Notes under the pieces: generated by a model | The model's database searches: none | What the model was told of the DNA's origin: nothing | The model's input: only the letters and a program-made list of their open reading frames with translations | Made by a program: the position numbers and the translations under genes | Shown here: one piece after another, positions 9,732 to 21,864 of the stretch | Layout: the number at the start of each line of letters is the position of its first letter | How positions within the stretch are numbered: the stretch's first letter is position 1 | Assembly (NCBI RefSeq): GCF_010093815.1 | Contig: NW_022985551.1 | Location: 2,057,087-2,121,086 of the forward strand | DNA from: Pseudovirgaria hyperparasitica | Lineage: Eukaryota; Ascomycota; Dothideomycetes; Acrospermales; Acrospermaceae | Direction: 5' to 3' | Length of the DNA: 64,000 bases

Positions 9732-11328
9732 ATGGCCGAGAAGACCGCCACTGGCGAGGTCTCGTCCCGCAACTCTCAAAGCCTCTCTGCTGAAGAGCAA
9801 GGTGCCGTGAACCGTCCGACAACATGGATGTACAAGAAAATCAGAATCGGTTCCTGGACCGCTCCCTACTACGCCTCGCCATCCGTCCAGCTTGTCATCG
9901 TATCCTTTGTCTGTTTCTTGTGCCCGGGCATGTTCAACGCCCTGAGTGGAATGGGTGGCGGTGGTCAAGTCGACCCTGACGCAGCCAACAAGGCCAATAT
10001 CGCGCTGTATTCCACATTCGCTGGTGTCGGCTTCTTCGCCGGAACAATCACAAACACCGTTGGTATCAAGGCTGCTCTCGCGTTTGGCGGTCTTGGTTAC
10101 AGCATCTATGTGGCGTCCTTCCTCTCCTTCAGCCATACTCAGAACTACGGCTTTTCCATCTTTGCTGGTGCTTTCCTCGGTGTCTGTGCTGGTCTGCTCT
10201 GGTGTGCGCAGGGTGCGATCATGATGTCCTACCCTGATGAGAAGAACAAGGGCAAATTCATCTCATGGTTCTGGATGATCTTCAACATGGGCGCTGTTAT
10301 TGGCGGTCTGATTCCTCTCGGCCAGAACATCAACACGACGACCGCCAGCACCGTCACTGACGGCACCTACATTGGTTTCCTTGTCCTGACTTTGCTCGGC
10401 GCTGCGCTTGCCTTTACTCTCGTCAAGGCCAAGAATGTCATTCGCGATGATGGCTCCAAGGTTATTCTGATGAAGAGCCCCTCCTGGAAGACTGAACTCT
10501 TGGGCCTCTTCGAGACGTTCAAGACCGATCCGTACATTCTAGCGCTATTCCCCATGTTCTTCGCCTCCAACTGGTTCTACGCCTACCACTTCAACGACAT
10601 TAACGGTGCCCGCTTCAACACCCGTACTCGTGCGCTGAACAGTGTTCTGTACTATCTCATGCAGATTGTCGGTTCGTACCTTTTCGGATATGCTCTCGAT
10701 ATCCAGCACTTCCGCCGTACCACTCGTGCCTGGGGAGGCTGGGTCGCTCTGATGGCCTGTACCTTTGCTATCTGGGGCGGTGGTCTCCCGTTCGCGCGAA
10801 CCTATAACCGTGCTGATATTGCCGCTGCAATCAAAGCTCAGGACGAAGGCGTGGTCGTCCCACAGAGTGCACTGATCCTGGACTGGGAATCCAGCAACTA
10901 CGGCGGTCCGCTTGTCCTGTACATGTTCTACGGATTCTACGACGCTGCATTCCAAACATATGCGTACTGGTGAGTAGTATCTTGGGGTTCTGGGCGTTTG
11001 AGACGAGTTACTGACAAGAGGACACAGGTTCATGGGCTCCCTGACCAACAACGGCCGCAAACTCGCCAACTTTGCCGGGTTCTACAAGGGCATCCAGTCT
11101 GCTGGCGGTGCGGTCATGTGGTCGCTGGACAACAACCACACGCCTTACATCAACATGTTTGCCTCCTGCTGGGCTCTCCTCGCCGGCTCCCTCCTCTGCG
11201 TCGCGCCGGTCCTGCACTTCAAGGTCAAGGACACCGTCTCCCTGGAGGAGGATCTCAAGTTCACCGACGAGTCCTTTGAGGACGTCGCGCCGACCTCGGC
11301 GATCAAGGCCGTCCAGGCCGAGAAGTAG
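9732..11328 (+). CDS. ngt1: UNC-93/NGT1-type MFS transporter, candidate GlcNAc permease (512 aa, 2 exons)
   Basis: Polytopic plasma-membrane carrier of the UNC-93-like (DUF895) branch of the major facilitator superfamily, to which Candida NGT1 belongs as I recall. Exons: 9732-10969 and 11028-11328. The 58-nt intron has GTGAGT, CTGAC and ACACAG, and splits a Trp codon. About 11-12 hydrophobic segments are visible, starting with SPSVQLVIVSFVCFLCPGMF (about residues 51-70) and including ALYSTFAGVGFFAGTITNTV, a GALLWCAQGA-like segment (GVCAGLLWCAQGAIMMSYP) and, after the intron, MGSLTNNGRKLANFAGFYKG. N- and C-termini are hydrophilic and cytosolic-looking. The ATG has good context (ACACCATGGCC). 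Substrate is inferred from family and from lying between GlcNAc catabolic genes; other substrates of UNC-93-like carriers are possible. Confidence 0.8.
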
Positions 11329-14178
11329 GGGCGGCTGTCTTGGTTTCGGGGCGTTGTGAGAGTGAAAGCGATTTCTGCACTTTATATACACATCTATATG
11401 AGCACTTTGTACATGATTCTTTTCTGGCGCAATACCCTCCTCCTCTGGCCAATCAATGCTTAGAGTTTCGATCGCGGGCCAAGGAACAAGGGACAAGGGC
11501 AAGCAGCAGCGGTAGTAGTTTATGACGAGTGTCACGAGATTTCTGAATGAGAGTTATGGCTCTGGTTAAATAATGCACGAAGCTCTGATGTGTGAATCGT
11601 GTTGGTCTGCTTGGTGAAGGCATCACAGTGGAGTGCTATCCATGCCATGATGGTACATAATTTGTTACAAGGTAGGTACCTGATATACCGCACGCGCCAA
11701 GCTCATGGAGGTAATAATATCCATCTGCATCTAACAAGGACTAGTAATTAGCGCAACGGGCGTGACAGCCGGTTGGTCCCTCGTGGAACTGTGGCCATGA
11801 GTACCGTTTGTTGTTGTTGTTGTTGTGGTGGTGGTAGAAACAAAGGCGTGTGAGAAGTAGATGAACGATACGGGCTGCTAGGTGTGGGTGGGTGAGGTAG
11901 GTAGTAGGTAGGTAGCAATGCAGCTCTGTACATGAGGCCGCCCGGGAGTGATGGATTGTTACTGCAGTCTTGCACGAAACGAAATGAACTGAAACGAATC
12001 GGACGAAAGCGAGTCGAGAATGCCATCTGCGCGACATTATTCGTCGCGGCAGAAGGCCGAGAACGCGCGCATTCATCATTGTAGTACAGTACAGCATTGT
12101 GCGGATGGGAAGATGCGGACGATGGATAATGTATAGCTGCTGTCAGGATATAGAGCGGCTGGGGTAGATAGATCGATTTATGAGGTTCAAGGTTCAAGGT
12201 CAAGGTCAAGGCATGTAAATATCTCTCGTTCAGTATTAATTAGGTCTTGGAGGTCTTGTATTAGGATGATCAATCAATAGCATAATTAACATAACCTTAC
12301 AGGTAAGCTCAAGCGGGCGTTCCTGACAAGAGGAAGCTTGGACCAGGCGTAGGGATGGGATCGGGATTCGATGGAGTAGTAGTGTAAGTGTTAAATGAAG
12401 TCCGCACCACAGCATCGTTGGTATGACATGGCATGGTTACACCGAGAATCGGAGAAGGCGAGAGAGGGAGCATTTGGCAGTTCACACACACATGTCATGT
12501 CTCGGAGATGTTGTTGTTGTCGTTGTTGTCCTTGTTGTTGTTGTTGTTGTTGTGCCTGGCTGCTTGCTGGCTGCGCTGAGGACGGACGAGACGACAGGAG
12601 ACAGGTGTGATTAGACGCAGATGCATGGGACAGGCATGGAAGAGGCACAGGGTGTTGTAACTGCTTTTGTAAAGAGAGAGAGAGAGAGATGGATTATTGA
12701 CTGCAGCTGGTGTATTATGAGTTGTGAGTGAGTGAGAGTAATTATGTTCCTGGAATGGTGGACGGGCGGGGATAAAGTGTGGCGCATGCATGTATATGCA
12801 CGTGGGTAGCTGTTGCTTGTTACCGTTACTGTTAGTGCGATGTATGTTATGTAGTATGTAATTATGTATTACTGTTACTGTACGCGTGCTGTGTATAGGG
12901 AGGGACTGTCTCTCTATCTTTACAAGGACAGAACTAGTATCAACACAAAGAGTTGCGACCAGTATCAGACTAATCACTGTATCATGCATGGCATTGCAGA
13001 ACTGTAGAGAACTGCTGCACGCACAATGGCTGCTGTTGTCGCTGTCGCTGTCGCTGTTCATTGTCGTTTGTGGCTGCAACGCCGCTAAAAGGAGGGCTTT
13101 GTAGTAGCATCACACCGTTACAATGGATCAATCACCCTCTGCATTCTTCTTCTCTCGCCATTCACACTTCACACTTCATCCCACTAATTCTCAACTATCC
13201 CCAATCTTTCCACGTCACACTCTTCTAATTAACCTTATTACTTTGCCTATCTCACTTCTTCCAACCCTTCCCCCTTAACCTCAATGTTACTTCTCCCCCG
13301 TTCCCCCCCCCTCCACCAAGCGAATCAGCGAATCAGCATGTAACCTCTACAGCCGGCCGCCTGTTTCGCTCTCGCACGCCTGTCCTATCTCCATGCGAGA
13401 TGGAAACATTGATTGACAGTTGCTGATGATGATTGAGGGATCGGGACCAGAAGCAGGATCAGTCCTTGTTACTGTAATACTAGGAGGAGTTCATGCTAAT
13501 AATGCTAATAATGCTACTACTCCTGTGATCCTGCTCGGCCCTTGCTTGCTGCTCCAACCGTCACATTCTTGCGACATTTTCCCCCGCCTGATGCAAAATT
13601 TCCTCCTCCTCTGTGCTCTCTTCTCTACTACTCATCTTTGCCCTGCGCCATTCCCACTTACTGCCGACGGATGGAACCTTGCTCTATTACCTATCAATTC
13701 ACTAATTGCTATTACCTTTTGACTCTCTCCACTGCCTGCTGCTCCCTTTTCGTCGACTGACAATACCCATTTCGTCTCCAGTTGCTGCTACCTCACCTTT
13801 ACTGTCAATCCACTCCACCTCCTCCTCGCCCTCTGCCTTCTTTCTACCACGCCACCCTATCACCATGCCAGCTTTGCTGCCGTAGTTCCACTGTTCCCTC
13901 TCTCTCTTCCTATACATTATACATCCATTATGCATACCTCCTCTCCTCCTACCTGTCTGCCACCACCACCTGCACTACTTTTCCCCGGCTCTCTCTAAAT
14001 ACTCCTGCTTGCTGCTTCTCCACCCTCTCCCTCTCCCTCTGACCGCGACCGACCTTGCTGCTCACTCGACTTTTATCCGCTGACCCTGCTGCTTCACGAA
14101 TCCCTTCACTCTCTCGCCGGCCTGACCATTCCTTTACGCATTCAACCACCCCCTAGGACCCCTCTCCAAAACGTATCC
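11329..14178. other. Long intergenic region with microsatellites and a C/T-rich leader
   Basis: This 2.85-kb gap holds (TTG)n at about 11806-11830, (GTT)n-like sequence at about 12508-12553, (AG)n at about 12673-12690, a GTCGCT hexamer run near 13035-13056, a GCTAATAAT repeat near 13494-13512 and short GGTTCAAGGTCAAGG repeats near 12183-12212. The last kilobase (about 13130-14178) is strongly pyrimidine-rich on the plus strand and probably contains the promoter and 5' UTR of the kinase gene. One AACACAAAG core lies at about 12942-12950. Frames in this region are low-complexity and I call none. Confidence 0.5.
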
Positions 14179-15891
14179 ATGCCACCTCTCTTGCATATAC
14201 CGACTTCTGTCATCGAACTCTGGCAGGCTCTAATGTCTCTGCTTGACTCGTATATCATCATGCCCACTCTGTCCGAGGTCCTATCTCCAACCCGACTGCG
14301 ATTACGGAAGCGTGCCCGCGACGTTGTCCCCCACTCCCAACGAAATATGCACGATTTTCTGTTCGATGTGAAGAGTACTTTCGAGGCCCCTCTGAGCTTG
14401 GACAGTCTGCTGGCTATGTCTACACAGCTTCAGGATGAATTCCGGCAGAAACTCCAGTCCAGCACCGAATGCATGCTTCCCTCTTTCAGCCACACCTTGC
14501 CAACTGGTGACGAACGCGGCACCTTCCTTGCGCTGGATGTTGGTGGTACCAACTTCCGCGTGGCTCTGGTGGAACTGAATGGAAAAGACTCGACCACGAG
14601 CGGCATGTGGATGTCAAAGATGCGAAGCTTCAGGATCGACAATGCAGTCAGGTCGCTTCCTGGTGCTGCTTTCTTTGACTGGATGGCGGAGAAGATCCAA
14701 GAGGTTCTCTCACAATCGGACATCCAGAACACTGCAGTTCTGTCAATGGGCCTGTCATGGTCCTTCCCTATTGCGTATGTTCGTCAATTTGGCAGCCTCG
14801 TGGGCTCGAGCTGATTACGTGCTAGACAAACATCACAAAAAACTGGAACCATACTGCCCATGGGCAAAGGTTTCCGCGCCAGTGACGGTCTAATTGGCAA
14901 AGACCTCAGCCTGCAGCTGATGGAAGCTTGTCGCTCCAAGGTGAGCGCATTTGCATAGTCCCTCAATGTGGCACGTGCTAACACATGTGCAGGATCTTAA
15001 CGTGCGCGTTGAGGCCATCATCAATGACTCTTCAGCAACTCTACTCACTCGTGCGTTTGCAGACAACGCTACCAGGATTGCACTCATTCTTGGCACTGGC
15101 TTCAACGCCTCTGCACATCTTCCCGTGAATCTGTTTTCGCAAGAAAAGTTTGGCTCGCGTCCGGAGACGTGGCATGAGAAAGCCGAAAATGTTCTCGTCA
15201 ACACTGAGCTTAGCATGTTCGGCAAGACTGTCTTTCCCCTCACAAAGTGGGACGAGCAGATCAAGAAGAATCACCCAAAGCCCGACTACCAGCCGTTTGA
15301 GCACCTCATTGCTGGTCGCTATCTGGGAGAGATCACTCGATTGATCCTTCTAGACGCCATCAAGACTGCCGGACTGTTCGGTGGCGAAATACCAGGAAAC
15401 TTTTCCGAGGAACACTCGTTTGACACTGCCATCATGGCTGCTTTTGAATCGTGAGTATTGACCACCATTCTTGCTGCATCCCATGCCTAACATTTCACAG
15501 CGACGAGACCAAGCACCTCTCGACGGCCAGTGCCGCCTTCCTGGCTGCACACCCGCTGAAATGGACGCCCAGCCACAGCGAACTACATATGATCCGTCAA
15601 ATCTGTAGCCTAGTAACTCATCGTGCTGCTGCGTTCCTCGCGACTGGCACCCATGCGCTCTGGTATCTCCGGACAACGGCCGAGGGACTCAACCCAGCCA
15701 AGTCCGGGCGCATCTCCATTGGCTGCAACGGCTCCGTCATCGAACGATACCCGTCATTTAAGACGGTGTGCCAAACCTATCTCGATGATCTGACTACCAT
15801 GTCAGGGGCACAGCCAAACTCGGTAATGCTCGAGCCGGCCGTCGAGTCGGCCATCTTTGGAGCGGCCGTGGCAGCAAGTTGTGAAGACTAG
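14179..15891 (+). CDS. hxk3: Hexokinase-family kinase, candidate GlcNAc kinase of the cluster (519 aa, 4 exons)
   Basis: Predicted to phosphorylate imported GlcNAc to GlcNAc-6-P. Exons: 14179-14774, 14826-14940, 14993-15450 and 15501-15891; introns are 50-52 nt with GT-AG ends. Hexokinase signatures in order: phosphate-1 loop LALDVGGTNFRVALVEL (about 117-133); sugar-binding MGLSWSFPIAQTS (about 190-202) continuing GTILPMGKGFRASDGLIG; catalytic segment VEAIINDSSATLL, where NDSSAT replaces the more usual NDTVGT; and GTGFNASA for the usual GTGCNA. These departures from glucose kinases and the position in the cluster support the GlcNAc-kinase (HXK3/NAG5-like) reading, which stays inference. In-frame Mets at codons 19 and 28 are alternative starts; the second falls nearer where the conserved part begins. 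Confidence 0.87.
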
Positions 15892-16270
15892 ACGAAAACC
15901 TGCTCAAATCATCTATATCGACACGGACAAGTCGTATCATCACACAACATCCAGCGACTTTGCATAGGCCAATCGGACACACGTCCTGCATGCATATTCG
16001 ACACACGCAGCAAAAATGTACATAGTCCTCGCTGCTGCGGCGAAGGCGTTTTTCGGGGGGAAACACATATCTACGTGGCAACTACGGCAGGGGATATCAC
16101 ATATGAAGTCATGAAAGGAAACGCATTTCGCGGTGGGAGTCTTATAACAGGATCAAGGATTTTGGGGATTTTCAGCATTTCAGATACGTGGGGTGTGTGC
16201 GTGTGTGTGTGTGTACACCCTTTCTGCATGGGCACACGTTACACGCACCTCCTTTACATCTTTTACATCT

Positions 16271-16321
16271 TTCTTCTTCTTCTTCTTCTTCTTCTTCTTC
16301 TTCTTCTTCTTCTTCTTCTTC
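16271..16321 (+). repeat. (TTC)17 microsatellite
   Basis: A perfect trinucleotide run of 51 nt, the longest pure simple repeat in the window. It lies in the convergent 3' intergenic region between the kinase and RON1-like genes. Confidence 0.95.
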
Positions 16322-17046
16322 GCCGCCAATAGAGGACCCGACTTTATACCGTTTACTACCACTACTACTACTACTGCTTTACCACCCAAGAAGAGGATAA
16401 TATATTAATGCCAAAAAATTAAGTCCATTCTTGATTACGTCCTAATTATTTCGCGTCTGAAGAAATATCCGAAAGTGCCCCTTTTTTATTTAATTATCGT
16501 TCCCTGCTCGCTTGTATGTTGCATATGTTTGCATAGGCTATCAATGCGGGCAGGGTTGCATCGCATCGGCGCGTTTCTAGTGAGTGGTAGGTACATATAG
16601 TAATATAGTATGTATATGTGTATTCGTCACGGCATTGGACGCTGCAGGCTGGTGCTGGTACAGGTGCAGGCTGGTGTGGCTGGTGTGCCGTGCATACATA
16701 TATACATACAGATACAGCGATCGTTACAGAGGACGGAGGGAGGGGGGAGAGAGGGGAGAGGGGGGGTAGGAGGGTGTTTCTGGCGTGTCATGTTGTGATG
16801 TGATATGTTGTGCTCTGCTCTGCCCTGTGTGTATGGATATCATGTATGGTTGTTATGGATATATTTGCATGTTATATTCTCTCTGGCTAATGAGCTAGCG
16901 TTGTGATTGCAACTTGAGAGTAAGTAAGTGAGTAAGCAAGTAAGTATGTAAGTGAGTAAGTGACTAGGTATTATAAGAGCATGTAACACGGTACGATACG
17001 ATACGGTATATATACGTACATACATATATACATACATAGTATTAGC

Positions 17047-17215
17047 TGTCGTTGATGTCGTTATTGTCGTTGTTGTCTATTATTGTCGATTGTTGTCGAT
17101 TGTTGTCGTTGTTGTCGTTGTTGTCGTTGTTGTCGTTGTTGTCCATTGTTGTCCATTGTTATCCATTGTTATCCATTGTTGTCCATTGTTATCATTGTTG
17201 TCATCTTCGTTCCAC
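17047..17215 (+). repeat. Imperfect GTTGTC / GTCCATT repeat array
   Basis: About 170 nt are built of variants of GTCGTT/GTTGTC (left half) grading into (G)TTGTCCATT and TTATCCATT units (right half). The units are contiguous with no unique spacers, so this is a tandem array, not CRISPR. Confidence 0.85.
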
Positions 17216-17343
17216 CATTCTTCATTCACCACTCATCACTCACCACTAGTCACTCATCACAGCCCAGTCCTTCCAAGTCCCACCAATTCCACCGCGAGGG
17301 AAATAGAATATACAAGATATGAGAAAGAGTCCAGGTACTACTC

Positions 17344-17375
17344 CCACTACCACTACCACTACCACTACCACTACC
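17344..17375 (+). repeat. (CCACTA)n hexanucleotide run
   Basis: Just over five tandem copies of CCACTA follow a degenerate CTACTCC lead-in. It is part of the simple-repeat-rich intergenic region. Confidence 0.85.
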
Positions 17376-18450
17376 ATGCATGCATACGCCCCTCTTTATA
17401 TAGTCAGTATATAGTCCACAAACCAGCACAGCCATGACAGACCAAGCCAACAACAACAACAACAACCCACCCATCAATGGATACTCCAACAACCATACCA
17501 ACCAGGCCAGGCAATGAAATATTCCAATGTCAACACACAAGTATACCACAACGGGACACGAGAAAAGTCTCACTGCACAATCAATCAATTCCACCACAAA
17601 CAAACACACCAGAGGTAGTTTATTTCGGCCGTCTTTTGTATATTATATATATATATAAATAACATCATCATGTTTTTCTCAAACATTTTCGACATTTTAT
17701 ATTCTTTCCAGAAAAAAAAGAATTTATCAAAGGTATACACACGTCATCTTTCCTTCTTTCCTTCTTTCCTCCATGCCTTATTTCGTTCATTCATTCATTC
17801 ATTCGTACTTCCTCGGTCCGTCTCCTCCCTTCTCCCTTCTCTCTCGCCCATGTCCCGACTACCAAGTTTCTACCCTAATTCGTATCTCATCGGAATCCCC
17901 AGGCTTCCATGCACAGAGTACCTGACCTGTCCTTGATCGTTCCCGACGCGACAAGGCCCCAGTACCGTACAATGCAAAGGAGACTCGTAGCTCTGCTCAG
18001 AAAAGCTTTGGTATCATGATATATGCGAGCATTTTCTCCCAGTGCCCCAAAAGCCAGAAGCCAGAAGTCCAATACCAAGATTCACCATATTCTGCCGCAT
18101 ACATTAACGCCCACTTTGTGGCATTAGGTCGTTACCGGAAGCGTCTGCCGAGCTTGCCATCATCTCTGTCATTTTCGAGGTTTGTTCGAAGAGACGGTCT
18201 GAATGTACGATACCTTCCGGGACCGTAAAAGGTATGTCGAGTGCGCCGTCACATCACTCCCGCTTATCGCTATGCGACCGGGCGCGTTTCTGGCATTGCC
18301 GACGTCAGAGAAACTTTGCTGTAACAGCTCCTGTTCCTTCTACCAGACGATGCACGAGGGCCACGGAAGAAGCCGTGATTGGTCTTCTTATAACACATGC
18401 GTCATGCTAACTCTCTCTAAGCATATCACAAGGGTATACTCGCCCAAGAA

Positions 18451-20135
18451 TCACGCTTCGGTTTCCGCAAAGTAACGTTTTGAACGATTTTTCACGGCAA
18501 TGGCCTTCGGGTCCTGGGGGAGGTTTGTGTGATGCACCACATGTGGACGATAAACTGCATCAACCGGTGGCATCCAATCATCCAGACCTAGCGGGAAATA
18601 TTCGTAAAGCAGATCAGCACTCTCGTCTGGGCTACTGATTAGGTTGAGCGAGAATGAATGCGCTCGCCTTGGTGTCATTTTGACTGCCTTCCTGACGCCA
18701 CCGTCCGACTGTGTTGGCGATTGCTTCGGCTCGTCTTCGGTCAGAGATAGCGTTATTGGAGCCTGCGGTGCACGAGAAGGAGGCGCGTTTCTTCCAAGAT
18801 CTGGAGTTGATTGGGCATATGCCTGGCCGCCATTCTGTCCGAGGTTGATGGGCTCTGGTATCGCTGTCATTGCGCCTGGCTGAGTCGGCATTTTCCAGTC
18901 AAAGAAGTCCTGTTGGGACATCTGCAGATCATTTGTGTCATACTGGAACGGTATTGGCGGAACATCCGGCCGAGACGACTTCGATTCCTGCCGTTCTGCC
19001 CGGAAGTTGTTCGCAGTCTGTGTCGAGTCTCCTGAGGAATGTCGGGTGACTTGATTCGGCATGTGAGAAGATTTACGTGCGGTGCTGCCTCCGGCGCTGA
19101 TGGGAAAGTCTTTCCGCGACTGGAAGTTTCTTGGACTGCGCCCTCGTACAATAATCGCACCGGAGTGGACCTCTGCGACTGGTATCTTCTGCCCAGTATG
19201 CAGCGTGGCCATCAACTTGATCCTGACGACAAAGTGTTGCTGGAGCTCTTTCCGCCGTCCGTTGTTTGCCGTGGCAATCCTGAACTGTAATCTTTTCCAG
19301 GCGATTGGAAAATTTACAAACTCTGAATCCATCTCTTGACCATTGCTAAGTTCGAGGGGTATCGAAGGTGGCTCTTTCTCACTCTTGTCCTCCACGACTT
19401 GGGCGCCATTCGCAGGTGTCTTCCACGGGACCGAAATGATCTTGACTGAGTTGCCTTCTACCGACTCTGTTGCGGAGATTGAGAGCTCCTGCGCTATTAT
19501 TGGAATCTGCTCATTCTTGTCCGTGTATATGCTGTGAAGTGTGCGTGGCAGTGTTATCTGTCCTGTGATCTGGAAGAGGTTCCTCCGGTAGCAGGTTAGC
19601 TCAGACGGGGGTCCTGCAGCGTCGCCGACAGTCGCCCATGGCGACTCTGCCAGGAAGAACATGCCATGTAGCTGAGCGGAGAGAGAAATGGAGGTTCGGC
19701 GCAATTGGTAGTCGAGCAGTTGATAGTTGTAGACCGGTAGAGAGAAGCTTAGGAGCTTGTGGTTGCTATCGATAGACGATGTTTCCGTAGCACCATTGTG
19801 CTCCGGCTGCGGCTGCTGGTCGTAGCCACTGAGGGCGTCGGAGAAAGGGTCTTCATAGCCGCCGGGCATGCGCTGTAAAGGCTGTTGCTGTTGGAAGCCG
19901 TGCTGCGCAAATGTAGCGTCTTCACTTCTGTACAGGAAAGTCAGCATTGTTGAGGCGAGCAGTGAGAGCGCCAGGCTGGAGCGTACCCTACGTAGGTTTC
20001 GGCATCGTAATTAGAATGGTGTTCTAAGCCATCCAGGGGCAGCATCGGCATGCTGAGAGGGTCTGGTGATGTTACGTGGTTGAGTGACATTTGGGGCGCC
20101 AAGTAGGACATCGTAATGGTGTCGAAGCCCTCCAT
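18451..20135 (-). CDS. ron1: Ndt80/PhoG-type transcription factor, RON1-like regulator of GlcNAc catabolism (541 aa, 2 exons)
   Basis: Nuclear DNA-binding protein with an Ndt80 fold. Exons: 20135-19987 and 19927-18451. The 59-nt intron has a GTACGC donor, a CTGAC branch and an ACAG acceptor. The N-terminus has a Gln-rich stretch (GFQQQQPLQR). The Ndt80-type domain spans roughly residues 100-300 with SPWATVG, CYRRNLFQITGQITLP, FPIAWKRLQFRIATANNGRR, LQQHFVVRIKLMATL and the conserved VHSGAIIVRGRSPRNFQSR. The C-terminal half is Ser/Pro/Gln-rich with RRAHSFSLNL and is probably an activation or regulatory region. In Trichoderma an Ndt80-like factor named RON1 controls a GlcNAc cluster. Placement here among all pathway genes makes orthology likely; other Ndt80 paralogues (for example xprG-like) are the alternative. 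Confidence 0.85.
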
Positions 20136-21864
20136 GGCTGCTGGCTAAGCGGGCGGTCCCGGGGATGGGCTGGCAAGGTGCAGCGCGATGTGCATACGGT
20201 CATTAAAGTGGTCGTTGGTGAGGCCGGGGATGCGTGGAATTGTGGCAGAGATGGAGAGGATGTTAGAGGGGAAATCGGGCGGAATGAGAGAAGTGTACGA
20301 GTAACGAGTAAAGGACGACGGTTGTGCGAGCGAAGGGGCGGAAATGGAAGTTTACGTTAGCGGAACCCGGAAGGCTGGAGGCTGGTGCTTGTGGTCGTCG
20401 TGTTCACTCTTCACGGCGCCGGCCGTGGCATATGCGGGCGGGATTTCCGCACAAGCAGCAGCAGCAGCAGCAGTAGCAGAAGCAGCAGAAGCAGCAGAAA
20501 CAGTTCAAACTGCTTCTGTCGACCAGGATTGTGGGATATGTAGGGGTTGTCACTGAAAGCAATTGCGCGCAAATCGGATTGGAATAACGGAGAGTCTAGG
20601 GGGGGGGGGAAGGGGAGGGGATGGATGTAGAATGTAGATAGACAGCTGAGCTAAGAATAAAACCCATCCAGTCGCGATGCATCCTGAACTAGTCCCCTTC
20701 ACTCTCTTCACTCTCTTCCCTGCACAGCGACTTCTTCCAACATCCAATGTCGATTGTCGTATTTGGAGGGAGGGATGGGGGAATATGCGGCCAAGGCGTC
20801 CGCTATCCATTGGGTGGAGACGCAGAATGAAGACTGGACTTGGGGGGGGGACCAGCTGACGATGATGATGATGTCGCGCGAGTCACGATCACAGCAGCTC
20901 TATCGAAACGTCCAACTTGTGGATCGTCTGGATATAGTATTGTACAGCATCTTTAGTGTTGTCTACTGCGATATAGTGACAGGTGTTGAAGCTTATCACC
21001 GGCTTGTGTCGTGTCTGCTGATGATGATCATCATCATCACTCAACTTCCCATGCATCGCGAGCTTCTGGAAGCCCATTTGAGAGCGATGACATATTACGG
21101 GGATTTTCAGACAGCGCCTACGTGCAGCTGCAGATCCCTCCAACTGCCCGGTCTGCAACCTAGTCGTCAAGCTTGTTTGACGGGAATGCTTGGTATATTA
21201 GTCGCATGTTGAGATAGATAATTACCGTCATCTTGAATGCGCTTTTCACCTTTCGCGTCGTGGCGCACAGTGTGATAAAACCATAAAAGACAGTGCTTGA
21301 TAAGGCGATAATTAGGCGGCACAATGGATAGACGCGCCCGGGATCAGGCTTGTCGGCGTGTCTATCATGTCTATCGTGTCTGTCTATCGTTTCCCATCAC
21401 GGCAAGACGGCGGTACCGACTTGATTAGCCACGCTCAACTTGCCATAACTGCCAGACCATCCAATGCAAGTCATGCCGAAAGTAAACAATTACCATCTCA
21501 CTCTCCTGGCTTTCGCGCATGATTGGTCATACGAGTGTGCGTCTGCTGATGTCCGTTACGTTCATACTAGACTCGCTGCTTGCAGATGATCTAGGCAGGA
21601 TGGGTAATCCGGATGCTTCATGCAGGGCTAATCACCCTGTTCCCCGCACTACCTTTGTCCATTAACCGTAAATGCTAATAATCAACACTCTATATTGTCG
21701 AAAATATCGAACTGGAAGGAAAGATACCAATATCCAGAATGTGTACATGTCCGGACGCTTGACACGTCTCATGCGCCAAGTAAAACTGTGCTAGGGTATT
21801 GCCAACGCCCGCTATCGCCTTCGCCTTCTCAAACAACTGAACGTCATCGACGCCGTGCGCGTGC
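20136..21864. other. Intergenic between RON1-like and NAG3 genes
   Basis: This 1.7-kb stretch lies upstream of the RON1-like ATG and downstream of NAG3. It carries a CAG-type repeat (about 20456-20510), a poly-G run near 20601-20609, GATGAT and ATCATC short repeats near 20860 and 21028, and a CGCAAAT core near 20568-20574 upstream of RON1. No convincing gene is seen. Confidence 0.5.
20456..20510 (+). repeat. CAG/AAGCAG trinucleotide repeat
   Basis: The run starts as pure CAG repeats and changes into CAGAAGCAG-like units. It lies in the 5' flank of the RON1-like gene (about 320 bp upstream of its ATG), so it may fall in the promoter or leader. Confidence 0.85.

Larger units (their letters stand above)
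15892..18450. other. Convergent intergenic region dense in simple repeats
   Basis: This 2.56-kb gap lies between the 3' ends of the kinase gene and the RON1-like gene. It contains (GT)n near 16193-16214, a 51-nt (TTC)n run, (CTA)n near 16361-16376, a G-rich tract near 16733-16768, an AAGT-type tetramer run near 16918-16966, a GTTGTC/GTCCATT array, a CCACTA array, and CATT repeats near 17787-17805. No protein-coding frame free of these repeats is convincing. The region from about 17900 probably belongs to the 3' UTR of the RON1-like gene. Confidence 0.55.

Noticed and set aside
11741-12209. Minus-strand frames up to 153 codons
   Set aside because: They are built on TTG/CAA repeats and GGTAGGTAGT-type tracts, with low-complexity products.
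16180-16408. Overlapping reading frames rich in Ser, Phe or Leu/Lys
   Set aside because: All are translations of the (TTC)n and (CTA)n runs in different frames.
17047-17215. Repeat array that could be mistaken for CRISPR
   Set aside because: The units are contiguous, imperfect and lack equal-length unique spacers; the genome is eukaryotic.
21310-21350. A-box-like CAATGGATAGACG suggesting a tRNA
   Set aside because: There is no matching T-arm GTTCRA downstream within tRNA distance, and no acceptor-stem pairing.
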